Source of the DNA: Nitrosomonas nitrosa
GTDB lineage: Bacteria; Pseudomonadota; Gammaproteobacteria; Burkholderiales; Nitrosomonadaceae
NCBI RefSeq assembly: GCF_003051105.1
Contig: NZ_QAOO01000014.1
Location: forward strand, 1-64,000
Direction of reading: 5' to 3'
Length of the DNA stretch: 64,000 bases
The position numbers and the translations under genes are program-made. The notes under the pieces were generated by a model, which ran no database searches, was not told the origin of the DNA, and was given only the letters and a program-made list of their open reading frames with translations. Below, in pieces: positions 34,535 to 42,625 of the stretch. Positions within the stretch are counted from its first letter, which is position 1. The number at the start of each line of letters is the position of its first letter.

Positions 34535-35473
34535 TTATTTCAATATATCGATTGTACGCCTTATTATTTCACTGTCAGTAAGCGATAGATTATTCAATTT
34601 TGTATCGATGCGTTTAGTTAGCCCAGTTAAAACTTTTCCAGGGCCGCATTCGATTACATGGCTAACGCCCGCAGAAGTAAAGGCACGTATTGTTTCAACC
34701 CACCGTACTGGTCGATAGAGCTGCTGGGCCAGAATTTCTCTAATAGATGATGTGTCTGGATGAGGCTGGATATCTACATTGTGTAAGATGGGGATAATAG
34801 GTGCTTGAAACGAAATGGTCTCAAGTAATGAACGCATTCTTTCTGCTGCTGGTTTCATTAAAGAGCAATGAGAAGGGATGCTCATTGGCAGCAATGCCGT
34901 TAATTTGGCGCCTCTTTCTTTTGCCAAGATCATTGCACGCTGGACGGCATGCTTATGTCCGGCAATGACAACTTGTCCGGGGGAGTTGAAGTTTGCCGGC
35001 TCTAATGATTCTTCTTTGCTTTCGCTTATGCTTTCGGAGCAGATTGTTTGAACTTTGTCATCGTCTAACCCGACAATTGCAGCCATTCCTCCCACACCTT
35101 CAGGAACACAATCCTGCATGACTTCTGCGCGATAACGAACCAGTCGTAACGCATCGGTAAACGTCAACGCTTTTGAGGCAACGAGCGCTGTATATTCTCC
35201 AAGACTGTGGCCCGCCATATAGTCGGGTTGTTTTCCTCCAAGCATCTCCCACGCGCGATAAACTGCAAACCCGGCAGTCAGCATGATCGGTTGTGTATTG
35301 ACGGTTTGATTCAACGCCTCTGCGGGGCCTTGATTGACAAGAGACCACATGTCTTGCTCGAGAATATCGGACGCTTCGTGGAAGGTTTCTTGTATCAAGG
35401 ATAAATCAGCATAGTGACTCATCATGCCAATTGATTGCGAGCCTTGTCCAGGAAAAACAAATGCAGTTTTCAT
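34535..35473 (-). CDS. fabD: Malonyl-CoA-[ACP] transacylase
   Basis: A 312-residue MCAT that loads malonyl units onto ACP. Motifs are 'AFVFPGQGSQSIGM', the nucleophile elbow 'MAGHSLGEYTALVA' (Ser90), 'MAAIVGLDDDKV' and 'IECGPGKVLTGLTKRI'. ATG 35473 was chosen because the family N-terminus 'MKTAFVFPGQ' begins there; an in-frame start at 35623 would add 50 residues read antiparallel to nothing conserved and buried in fabH. It starts 10 bp after the fabH stop. Confidence 0.96.
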   Translation of the reverse strand: MKTAFVFPGQGSQSIGMMSHYADLSLIQETFHEASDILEQDMWSLVNQGPAEALNQTVNTQPIMLTAGFAVYRAWEMLGGKQPDYMAGHSLGEYTALVASKALTFTDALRLVRYRAEVMQDCVPEGVGGMAAIVGLDDDKVQTICSESISESKEESLEPANFNSPGQVVIAGHKHAVQRAMILAKERGAKLTALLPMSIPSHCSLMKPAAERMRSLLETISFQAPIIPILHNVDIQPHPDTSSIREILAQQLYRPVRWVETIRAFTSAGVSHVIECGPGKVLTGLTKRIDTKLNNLSLTDSEIIRRTIDILK

Positions 35474-35483
35474 GATCGTGTCA

Positions 35484-36449
35484 TTACCAGCGTAACAGGA
35501 TTGAACCCCAAGTGAAACCGCCACCCACACCCTCGAGCAATATACATTGATTCGATTGAATACGTCCGTCACGCACTGCAATATCCAATGCCAATGGAAC
35601 TGAAGCAGCAGAGGTATTTCCATGCTGATCGACGGTCGTAACCACTTTTTCCATAGGAATGCCGAGCTTCTTAGCAGTTGATTTGATTATCCGGATATTA
35701 GCTTGATGAGGGATCAGCCAATCAATATCGGATGTTTGCAAATTATTGGCAGTAACGGCCTCAGTAACGGCTTCCTCGAGTACTTTGACTGCAAATTTGA
35801 AGACAGCGTTACCTTCCATCGTGATGAAAGGTGTGCCTTGAATTTTTCCACCGCATATATTGCCCGGTGCGGCCAACAGTTTGTTATGACTGCCGTTGGC
35901 GTGCAAATGACTCGAAAGTATTCCAGGCTGATTGCTTTGGGTTAATACAACAGCCCCTGCGCCATCGCCAAATAGTACGCACGTGCTTCGGTCTGTCCAG
36001 TCAATTATGCGTGAATAAACCTCAGTGCCAACCACCAATGCATGTTTGCATTTACCTGAACTAACAAACATATCCGCTGTGGCCAAAGCGTAAATGAAGC
36101 CACTGCAGACTGCCTGCACATCAAATGCTGGGCCGCCGGTAATGCCAAGCTTGTCTTGTAAGATGCAGGCTGTGCTTGGAAAAATCATATCCGGAGTGGT
36201 TGTGGCTAAAATGATGAGCTCTATTTCTTGGGGTTGGATACCGGCTGCGTCAATGGCGCGGCGGCTTGCTTCAAGCGCCAGATCGCTCGCTAGTTGCTGG
36301 TCAGCTGCTATGTGCCGCTGAACAATGCCGGTACGTGCGCGTATCCATTCGTCACTCGTGTCGACCATACGCTCGAGATCAAGGTTAGTCAGGATTTTTT
36401 CGGGTAAATAACTCCCTGTGCCAATGACTCTTGAATACATTTTTTTCAT
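35484..36449 (-). CDS. fabH: 3-oxoacyl-[ACP] synthase III
   Basis: KAS III starts fatty-acid synthesis from acetyl-CoA and malonyl-ACP. The 321-residue chain has the Cys115 nucleophile in '[11 protein letters not shown]', His in '[11 protein letters not shown]' and Asn in '[14 protein letters not shown]', and ends '[15 protein letters not shown]'. The first ATG (36449) overlaps plsX by 4 bases; a second ATG lies 9 bases in and cannot be excluded. Confidence 0.96.
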   Translation of the reverse strand: MKKMYSRVIGTGSYLPEKILTNLDLERMVDTSDEWIRARTGIVQRHIAADQQLASDLALEASRRAIDAAGIQPQEIELIILATTTPDMIFPSTACILQDKLGITGGPAFDVQAVCSGFIYALATADMFVSSGKCKHALVVGTEVYSRIIDWTDRSTCVLFGDGAGAVVLTQSNQPGILSSHLHANGSHNKLLAAPGNICGGKIQGTPFITMEGNAVFKFAVKVLEEAVTEAVTANNLQTSDIDWLIPHQANIRIIKSTAKKLGIPMEKVVTTVDQHGNTSAASVPLALDIAVRDGRIQSNQCILLEGVGGGFTWGSILLRW

Positions 36450-37492
36450 TCAGCAGTGACAGAATTAAGTTTATTTTTTTTGACGTGGTGTTGCAGCTCT
36501 GCTATGTGCTCACTAATGTGGCGCAGCATCCCACCGCGTACTTCTTCAGCAGCGCGTTTGATGGCAGCGCTGAATGCCTGTTTATCTGCAGAACCGTGGC
36601 TCTTGATAACAATCCCGCGTAGCCCTAGAAGGCTGGCGCCATTATACTGGCGATGATCGACACGGCGTTTGAAGGCATTGATAACGGGTAAAGCCACCAA
36701 CCCTGCAAATCTTGTCAAAAAATTACGCTTAAATTCTTGACGCAAAAAAGTTGCAAGCATTTGTGCAACACCTTCCGAGGTTTTTAGGGCGACATTGCCA
36801 ACGAAGCCATCACATACTACGACATCTGTCGTTCCTTTGTAGATATCATCGCCTTCAATGTTTCCGTAAAAATTCAACCCGCTCTCACGGAGGAGCTCTG
36901 CCGCTTGCTTGACCACTTCATTTCCTTTGATGTCTTCCTCGCCGATGTTGAGTAAGCCGATACTGGGAGATTTTTTATTTTCGACGGACGCGACCAATGT
37001 GGCGCCCATCATGCCGAACTGGAGCAGATGTTCCGCGGTACAATTAACATTCGCACCTAAATCTAATATGTAAGTATGTCCGGTAATGGTAGGCAAAACA
37101 ACAGCAAGCGCAGGCCGATCGATCCCGGGAATCGTTTTCAGAACAAACCGAGAAGTCGCCAATAGTGCGCCTGTATTCCCCGCACTGATACATGCTTGCG
37201 CTTCTCCGCTTTTGACTAAATTGATCGCAACACGCATAGAAGAATCTTTTTTGTTGCGCAAAGCGAGTGCGGGCGGCTCATCCATCCCCACCACCTCGCT
37301 TGCCGCATGCATGCGTATCCGTGTTCCAAGTGGCTTATTGAGTGCATGGAGTTCGGCCTCGATTGCAGCAGGAATACCAACTAAAATGACATCAATTTCT
37401 GGGTCATCGAGCGCATACTCAACTGCTGAAGGAACGGTTACATGCGGGCCATGATCACCACCCATACAATCAATCGCGACAGTAATATTCAC
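36446..37492 (-). CDS. plsX: Phosphate acyltransferase PlsX
   Basis: PlsX makes acyl-phosphate from acyl-ACP for phospholipid synthesis. The 348-residue chain opens with '[19 protein letters not shown]', contains '[12 protein letters not shown]', '[13 protein letters not shown]', '[18 protein letters not shown]' and '[32 protein letters not shown]'. It carries a somewhat long polar tail after '[13 protein letters not shown]'. It is coupled to fabH by a 4-base overlap and follows rpmF by 84 bp. Confidence 0.95.
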   Translation of the reverse strand: MNITVAIDCMGGDHGPHVTVPSAVEYALDDPEIDVILVGIPAAIEAELHALNKPLGTRIRMHAASEVVGMDEPPALALRNKKDSSMRVAINLVKSGEAQACISAGNTGALLATSRFVLKTIPGIDRPALAVVLPTITGHTYILDLGANVNCTAEHLLQFGMMGATLVASVENKKSPSIGLLNIGEEDIKGNEVVKQAAELLRESGLNFYGNIEGDDIYKGTTDVVVCDGFVGNVALKTSEGVAQMLATFLRQEFKRNFLTRFAGLVALPVINAFKRRVDHRQYNGASLLGLRGIVIKSHGSADKQAFSAAIKRAAEEVRGGMLRHISEHIAELQHHVKKNKLNSVTAE

Positions 37493-37576
37493 TTTTATTA
37501 TTCTTGTAACGTACTATGTGATCGAATTGCGTAAGGAGGTCTGCTATGCGAAGCCGGAGTCAGGGGATATTGGAAA

Positions 37577-37759
37577 TTATTCGTCGTTTTTGGTTTTGAT
37601 GACTTTTCTGCCACGATAATACCCATTGGGGCTAATATGGTGGCGTAAGTGTACTTCTCCAGTAGACGGTTCGATGGCTAGTGGAGGGTTGGTCAAGAAA
37701 TCGTGAGATCGATGCATACCGCGTTTCGAGGGTGATTTTTTATTTTGTTGAACGGCCAT
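37577..37759 (-). CDS. rpmF: 50S ribosomal protein L32
   Basis: The 60-residue protein begins '[20 protein letters not shown]' and has '[18 protein letters not shown]', the standard L32 sequence. The zinc cysteines found in some L32 paralogues are absent (no Cys at all), so this is the zinc-independent form. It is 17 bp downstream of yceD in the conserved yceD-rpmF-plsX order. Confidence 0.97.
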   Translation of the reverse strand: MAVQQNKKSPSKRGMHRSHDFLTNPPLAIEPSTGEVHLRHHISPNGYYRGRKVIKTKNDE

Positions 37760-37776
37760 TTATGTTGACTCCAAAA

Positions 37777-38289
37777 TTAAGCTTTAGTGAATTTATTCTT
37801 CAGTGATTCCAGTGAATGCTGTTCCATTAATTTTGTCGACTCCGGTACATTGTTAGCGACATTGCCGATTGAGCATTCATCTTCTCGATGTCGGGGAGCG
37901 ATGGGTAAGCTGAGAATGATTTCATCTTCAATGAGTATGAGCGCATCCATCTCGTGAGATGCTAGAATGGCATCAACCGAGCTGTCTTCGTCATAATATG
38001 CGAGTTCATCTTCATTTTTTGCAATTAATAAATCAGTTTTTATATTAAGATCATGCTCCAGCTTGCCGAGGCAACGTTGGCAGCATAGCGCAATCACGCC
38101 ATTAATCGTTATTTTGAGTGTTGACCTGCCCTTTTCATCAAAGATTCCGTTTATCGAGTACGCGATCTTGCCAGAGTGGTCTGATAAGAACGTGCGTAAA
38201 CGTTCTAATTCAGCGGGCAGAATTTTACCACGATGTACGCCTGCATTGCGGATAAAATTGAGAGTGTCTATGATGAATTGTTTAGACAT
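37777..38289 (-). CDS. yceD: YceD-family protein (DUF177)
   Basis: A 170-residue YceD/DUF177 protein, encoded before L32 across most bacteria and linked to 23S rRNA metabolism in plants and E. coli. The conserved core is 'ALCCQRCLGKLEHDLNI' with a CxxC pair, followed by acidic 'SHEMDALILIEDEIILSLPIAPRH'. It is first in the lipid operon. A good -35/-10 pair lies so close to its ATG that the message may be nearly leaderless. Confidence 0.9.
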   Translation of the reverse strand: MSKQFIIDTLNFIRNAGVHRGKILPAELERLRTFLSDHSGKIAYSINGIFDEKGRSTLKITINGVIALCCQRCLGKLEHDLNIKTDLLIAKNEDELAYYDEDSSVDAILASHEMDALILIEDEIILSLPIAPRHREDECSIGNVANNVPESTKLMEQHSLESLKNKFTKA

Positions 38290-38298
38290 AAACTTGGC

Positions 38299-38327
38299 AT
38301 GCTATATTTTTTGTAATTGAGTGTCAA
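38299..38327 (-). promoter_or_regulatory. Candidate sigma-70 promoter of the yceD-rpmF-fab operon
   Basis: On the minus strand TTGACA (38327-38322) is a perfect -35 and TAGCAT (38304-38299) lies 17 bp away as a 4/6-match -10. Expected transcription start is about 38292, only a few bases before ATG 38289, and no Shine-Dalgarno sequence precedes that ATG. Confidence 0.45.
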
Positions 38328-38352
38328 AATTTATTGTTAATATTATAACATT

Positions 38353-38949
38353 TTGAAAACACAGTATGTTCACCCAAGGTTGATTCTGGGATCGAGTTCC
38401 TTATATCGCCGCGAACTGCTTGAGCGTCTCAAGTTACCGTTCGAAACAGTAAATCCAGCAATCGACGAAACTCCCTTGTTGAATGAAAAACCTGAAGATA
38501 CGGCATGTAGGCTTGCTGAAACCAAAGTACGCGCTATCGCATCCCAGTTTTCTGATGCGCTTATCATAACTGCTGATCAGGTAGCGGTGCTGGAAGGGGT
38601 GCAATTGGGTAAGCCACTGAATCACGCAAATGCGCTCAAACAATTGCAGTTTATGCGCGGGAAAGAGGTTGTTTTTCATACTGCATTGTGCCTATTGAAT
38701 AGCCGCTCAAATCGATTGCAAATGAGGCGTATTCCTTATACGGTTAAATTCCGCGAACTAAGTGATCAGCAAATAGAGGGCTATTTAGCTAAAGAACAAC
38801 CTTATCACTGTGCGGGAAGTGCGAAATCCGAGGGATTGGGGATTGCGCTGATCGAGCGCATGTCCGGCGATGATCCCAATGCTTTGATCGGGTTGCCGCT
38901 GATAGCTTTAGTGGATATGCTCATGGAGGAAAAAGTAGCTGTGCTATAA
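38353..38949 (+). CDS. Maf-family nucleoside triphosphate pyrophosphatase (YceF-like)
   Basis: A 198-residue Maf-like protein that hydrolyses non-canonical or methylated NTPs. Visible: '[17 protein letters not shown]', '[26 protein letters not shown]', '[14 protein letters not shown]' and '[29 protein letters not shown]', then '[29 protein letters not shown]'. The 'DETP' and 'ADQV' forms fit the YceF subgroup (m7GTP) rather than the dTTP/UTP type. The start is TTG 38353; no ATG occurs before the conserved N-terminus. It is divergent from yceD, 63 bp away, as in many proteobacteria. Confidence 0.9.
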   Translation: MKTQYVHPRLILGSSSLYRRELLERLKLPFETVNPAIDETPLLNEKPEDTACRLAETKVRAIASQFSDALIITADQVAVLEGVQLGKPLNHANALKQLQFMRGKEVVFHTALCLLNSRSNRLQMRRIPYTVKFRELSDQQIEGYLAKEQPYHCAGSAKSEGLGIALIERMSGDDPNALIGLPLIALVDMLMEEKVAVL

Positions 38950-39081
38950 AACATTGCTTTACAGACATACGAAGATCATTTAGCCTGATATTGATGAGAT
39001 AAGAGACGATAGGAGTAAAAAGTAACGATGGCGGCCATATTCAGCGGCGCAGTGAGTAAAGAATAGTTATCATCAGAGGTT

Positions 39082-39456
39082 ATGCGTAAACACTTAGCGA
39101 TCAATTCTGTCATCCTGCTATTTTTCGTAAGCATGCTTACAAATACACTAGGATGGGCATTCAATGATAAAGTTATTGCCCATGAATTGGAGCATCACTA
39201 CAATGCTGCCTTATTTACTGCTGATCCACAAACGCACCTCGAATTTCATCGCTTGCTGGGCGATGAAGGTGAGCTGGATGCTGCAACGCATTTATGTCTA
39301 CATGCGGCAGGCCAATTCCTGCCTTTTTTCTTGAATTCGGATTTACTCATCATTCCACCGGTAACTGAAGCAAAAAATCCGATAATGCTCGTATCTGCGA
39401 GCATGCCTGAATCGATTCCTGATTCTCTTTTCCATCCTCCCAGAAATATATCCTAG
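39082..39456 (+). CDS. Small His-rich secreted protein before the czc operon
   Basis: A 124-residue protein with a signal peptide (hydrophobic 'INSVILLFFVSMLTNTLGWAF'). The mature part has many histidines ('AHELEHHYNAALFTADPQTHLEFHR', 'HLCLHAAGQ') and a Pro-rich tail. Position just upstream of czcCBA, and the signal plus histidine pattern, suggest a periplasmic metal-binding or regulatory protein comparable in role to CzcI or CnrX, but I see no sequence motif proving that. It has a ribosome site (cagagg) before ATG 39082 and is separated from czcC by about 200 bp. Confidence 0.6.
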   Translation: MRKHLAINSVILLFFVSMLTNTLGWAFNDKVIAHELEHHYNAALFTADPQTHLEFHRLLGDEGELDAATHLCLHAAGQFLPFFLNSDLLIIPPVTEAKNPIMLVSASMPESIPDSLFHPPRNIS

Positions 39457-39537
39457 CAAGAAGTGAACTGACCAGCCTCGTGAGCTGTAAAGAGGTGGGC
39501 TTGCACGCGCTCTGTACCTGTGTGCACTTTTATTCAA

Positions 39538-39551
39538 TATCAAGCTTGATA
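39538..39551. promoter_or_regulatory. 14-bp palindrome upstream of czcC, candidate operator
   Basis: TATCAAGCTTGATA is a perfect palindrome in the gap between the small secreted gene and czcC, 109 bp before the czcC ATG. Its position suits a repressor or MerR-type site, but no regulator gene is nearby and one palindrome could be chance. Confidence 0.3.
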
Positions 39552-39659
39552 AGTAAAAGTAGCGGGTTGGGTCAGTCAGCGAGATTTGGCAATGCGAATA
39601 GTGGATGCGCCGCGGTGATCGTAAGTCGCGGTGTGTTTTCTTTGTAGGGAATGAATTCC

Positions 39660-41048
39660 ATGAAAATTAAACAGCGGTATTGTTTGCCGTATGGGCTACA
39701 AGCTTTGATCGTTTTTTTGTTATTAGCTTTTTCTTACTCATTTAAAGTAATGGCAAACCCTGGCGGTGCGGTAAGTTTGGGTGTGATGGGTTCTTCATAT
39801 CAGGCTGGGCCGATGCCAGTGGATGAAAGTACCCATTTATCTCTACGGGATGTGTTGCAATTGATGCTGCAACATAATCCCGAGTTGGCATCTTTTTTCA
39901 AGGAAGTACTTGCTTTTGAAGGCACAAAGCTTCAGGCAAGCAGGTTTAGAAATCCAGAACTTGCGGTCGAAGCCGAAGATGTCAATTCTTCTAATCCAGC
40001 AATACAGCGATTCACGACTTTTCGTATCAGCCAGCTCATTGAGCTAGGCGGGAAGCGGGGTGCCCGGATGCATGTCGCCTCTTTAGGACAGGCGCTAGCC
40101 GATAAAAGCTACGAAGTAAAGAAATTGGAACTGATAGCGAGAACAGCCAATACTTTTATCGATGTGTTGGCGGGGCAAGAGCGGTTGAGAGTGGCAGAAG
40201 AGACGTTGCAGCTGACGCGGAAAGTCGTTGATTCGGCAAATAAGCGGGTCGTGTCAGGCAAGGCGCCCCCGATCGAAGAAACGCGATCTAAAGTAGCGCT
40301 CTCAACGGCAAATATTGAACTTGAACAAGCACGTAGAGATTTGGTGTCGGCGCGTACGCAACTGTCGTTGCTTTGGGGAAGCACCTCCCCTCGATTCGGA
40401 AAAGCGCTGGGTAATCTAGAGTCAACCGTTCAGATTCCTCCTTTTGAAGTACTTGAGCGCAAAATTCTTGATAATCCTTTGGCGCAACGTGGCGTAACCA
40501 ATGTCGAGCATCGCAAAGCGATCGTTGAGTTAGAAAGGACGCGTCGTATTCCAGACTTAACGCTTGGCGGAGGATTGAGGCGTTATCTGGTAACCGAGGA
40601 TACGACTGCTGTTATGAATCTTTCTATTCCGATTCCGTTATTTGACCGCAATCAAGGGAATCTGCAAGAGGCACATCAGCGGTTGAACAAGGCTAGAGAT
40701 GAGCAGGCAGCAGTTGATTTGCTGTTGAGAACAGAGTTGACCCGTGCTTATCAAGCGTTGCTCGCTGCGCAGAATGAAATCAGGTTGCTGCAAGATGAGG
40801 TATTGCCGGGCGCTAGAAGTGCATTCGAAGTAGCGAATAGAGGTTATGAGTTGGGGAGGTTTAGTTTTCTCGAGATGCTCGACGCGCAGCGTGCCTTATT
40901 CCAGAATCAAATTTTGTATGTACGTTCGCTTGCTAATTATCAGCGGCTTATCAATGAGATAGAGCGTCTGATTGCGGCGCCGATCGATGATCCGGCAAAT
41001 AGCGTGCATGACCGCCCGTCGACTGAAAGTCGGGAACAAAAGGAGTAG
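39660..41048 (+). CDS. czcC: CzcC-type outer-membrane efflux protein (TolC family)
   Basis: A 462-residue outer-membrane factor with a signal peptide ('LIVFLLLAFSYSFKVMA') and two TolC repeats: 'LSLRDVLQLMLQHNPELASFFKEV' starts the first and 'LGNLESTVQIPPFEVLERKILDNPLAQRG' the second, with long coiled helices such as 'ALLAAQNEIRLLQDEVLPGARSAFEVANRGYELGRFSFLEMLDAQR'. ATG 39660 is preferred because AGGGA lies at a good distance before it and directly abuts the earlier ATG 39651. It is followed 3 bp later by the adaptor gene and then the pump, a complete tripartite RND system. Confidence 0.9.
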   Translation: MKIKQRYCLPYGLQALIVFLLLAFSYSFKVMANPGGAVSLGVMGSSYQAGPMPVDESTHLSLRDVLQLMLQHNPELASFFKEVLAFEGTKLQASRFRNPELAVEAEDVNSSNPAIQRFTTFRISQLIELGGKRGARMHVASLGQALADKSYEVKKLELIARTANTFIDVLAGQERLRVAEETLQLTRKVVDSANKRVVSGKAPPIEETRSKVALSTANIELEQARRDLVSARTQLSLLWGSTSPRFGKALGNLESTVQIPPFEVLERKILDNPLAQRGVTNVEHRKAIVELERTRRIPDLTLGGGLRRYLVTEDTTAVMNLSIPIPLFDRNQGNLQEAHQRLNKARDEQAAVDLLLRTELTRAYQALLAAQNEIRLLQDEVLPGARSAFEVANRGYELGRFSFLEMLDAQRALFQNQILYVRSLANYQRLINEIERLIAAPIDDPANSVHDRPSTESREQKE

Positions 41049-41051
41049 GAA

Positions 41052-42593
41052 ATGGAAAAAACGAGATGGGTGCCAATCGCTGTTGTGATTATCATCGGGG
41101 CCGTTTTGGGCGGACTGATTCTGATGACGGATAAGACTGATCCGCATGGCTTGCTTGATAACGAGGTCAGCCCAGCAGGGGAAGAGCATGGCAATCTTTT
41201 TTCTGAAAAGTTAAAAGCAGCGGAAGGTGAGCAAGATGGACCAATCCGAGGGCCCCAGGGCGGTATGTTGTTTACCTCGGATAATTTTGGCGTTGAAGTG
41301 ATGATCTTTGAAAAGGGCGTGCCGCCTCAGTTCCGAGTTTATCTTTACCATCAGGGTAAACGGCTTGCTCCCGCTGAGGCCAGCGTTTCCATTACGCTGA
41401 CACGGTTGGGTGCTTCTGCGCAATTTTTTCGATTTACCCCAGAAGGCGACTATCTTGTTGGTGATCAGGAAGTTGACGAGCCCCATTCTTTCGATTTGGC
41501 CATTGCTGCGGAATGGAATGGTAGAACATTTCGTTGGGGATATAGTCAGGTAGAGGCGCGTGTGGAAATGTCAGATGAAACACTCAAGAGCGCGGGAATT
41601 GAAATTGAGAGTGCAGGCCCGGCTATCATCAAACCTACGCTGAGGCTGCCAGGTGAGATCACATTTAATGAACATACTATCCTGCAGGTTGTTCCCCGTT
41701 TAGCCGGTATGGTGACCGCTGTCGAGCGTCATCATGGTCAGCATGTCCAGGCGGGAGAAGTATTGGCTGTCATCGAGAGCCCCATGCTGGCTGATTTGTA
41801 TAGTCAGTATCTCGTTGCTCGAAAGCGACTGGCATTGGCGAAAACCACCTATGAACGTGAAAAGCAATTGTGGGAAGAAAAAATAACGGCTAAACAGGAG
41901 TATCTCACCGCGCAACAACAATGGGAGGAGGCCGGCATTGCTTTGGAACTTGCGGCAGAGAGATTGCGTGCGTTGGGCGTGAAACCCGAAGCGAGTCATA
42001 CAGGGAAAAATTTGGCCCGCTACGAAATCCGTGCACCCATACCTGGCATCATCACAGCCAAGGCCATCGTTCTGGGAGAAGCGGTGAAGGAAGACAAGGC
42101 GATTTACACCATAGCGGACGTTTCGACAGTTTGGGCTGCGATCACGGTTTATCCAAAAGATTTGAACATTGTGAGTGTTGGGCAGCAGGCAATAATTAAA
42201 GCAACGGCCTTCGAGGTTGAGGGAGAGGGTGTCATCACTTATGTCACAACGCTGATAGGCGGGCCCACGCGAGCGGCTACAGCGCGTGTCGAACTCGATA
42301 ATCGTGATGGGAAATGGCGGCCTGGGATGTTCGTCAATGCCGAATTGGTAGCGGAAGAAATAGAAGTGCCCGTCGCAGTTTCAGTAGAAGCGATTCAAAC
42401 ACTCCATGATTGGTCGGTTGTATTTGGCCGCTATGGCCCTTATTTTGAGGCGCGTCCATTGGAGCTTGGCCGAAGCGATGGAAAAATGGTCGAGGTGTTA
42501 AAAGGGCTGACAGCTGGTGAAAAGTATGCCGTTGGTAACAGTTTTGCTATCAAAGCTGAGCTAGGTAAAGCGGGTGCAAGTCATGACCATTAA
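41052..42593 (+). CDS. czcB: CzcB-type periplasmic adaptor
   Basis: A 513-residue membrane-fusion protein: one N-terminal membrane anchor ('VPIAVVIIIGAVLGGLILM'), an extra N-terminal beta domain (about 65-165, 'GPIRGPQGGMLFTSDNFGVEVMIFEKGVPPQFRVYL') as in CzcB/CusB relatives, then the lipoyl and hairpin domains ('GMVTAVERHHGQHVQAGEVLAVIESPMLADL') and beta-barrel. The tail ends 'GASHDH', short of a full His-rich metal site. It links CzcC and CzcA across the periplasm. Confidence 0.9.
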   Translation: MEKTRWVPIAVVIIIGAVLGGLILMTDKTDPHGLLDNEVSPAGEEHGNLFSEKLKAAEGEQDGPIRGPQGGMLFTSDNFGVEVMIFEKGVPPQFRVYLYHQGKRLAPAEASVSITLTRLGASAQFFRFTPEGDYLVGDQEVDEPHSFDLAIAAEWNGRTFRWGYSQVEARVEMSDETLKSAGIEIESAGPAIIKPTLRLPGEITFNEHTILQVVPRLAGMVTAVERHHGQHVQAGEVLAVIESPMLADLYSQYLVARKRLALAKTTYEREKQLWEEKITAKQEYLTAQQQWEEAGIALELAAERLRALGVKPEASHTGKNLARYEIRAPIPGIITAKAIVLGEAVKEDKAIYTIADVSTVWAAITVYPKDLNIVSVGQQAIIKATAFEVEGEGVITYVTTLIGGPTRAATARVELDNRDGKWRPGMFVNAELVAEEIEVPVAVSVEAIQTLHDWSVVFGRYGPYFEARPLELGRSDGKMVEVLKGLTAGEKYAVGNSFAIKAELGKAGASHDH

Positions 42594-42625
42594 TTTGCTT
42601 AGTGATCAGTACGGGGCCAGCAACC

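Noticed and set aside
38976-39164. 62-codon minus-strand frame overlapping the His-rich secreted gene
   Set aside because: It overlaps the start of a gene with a clear signal peptide and ribosome site; no support for it.
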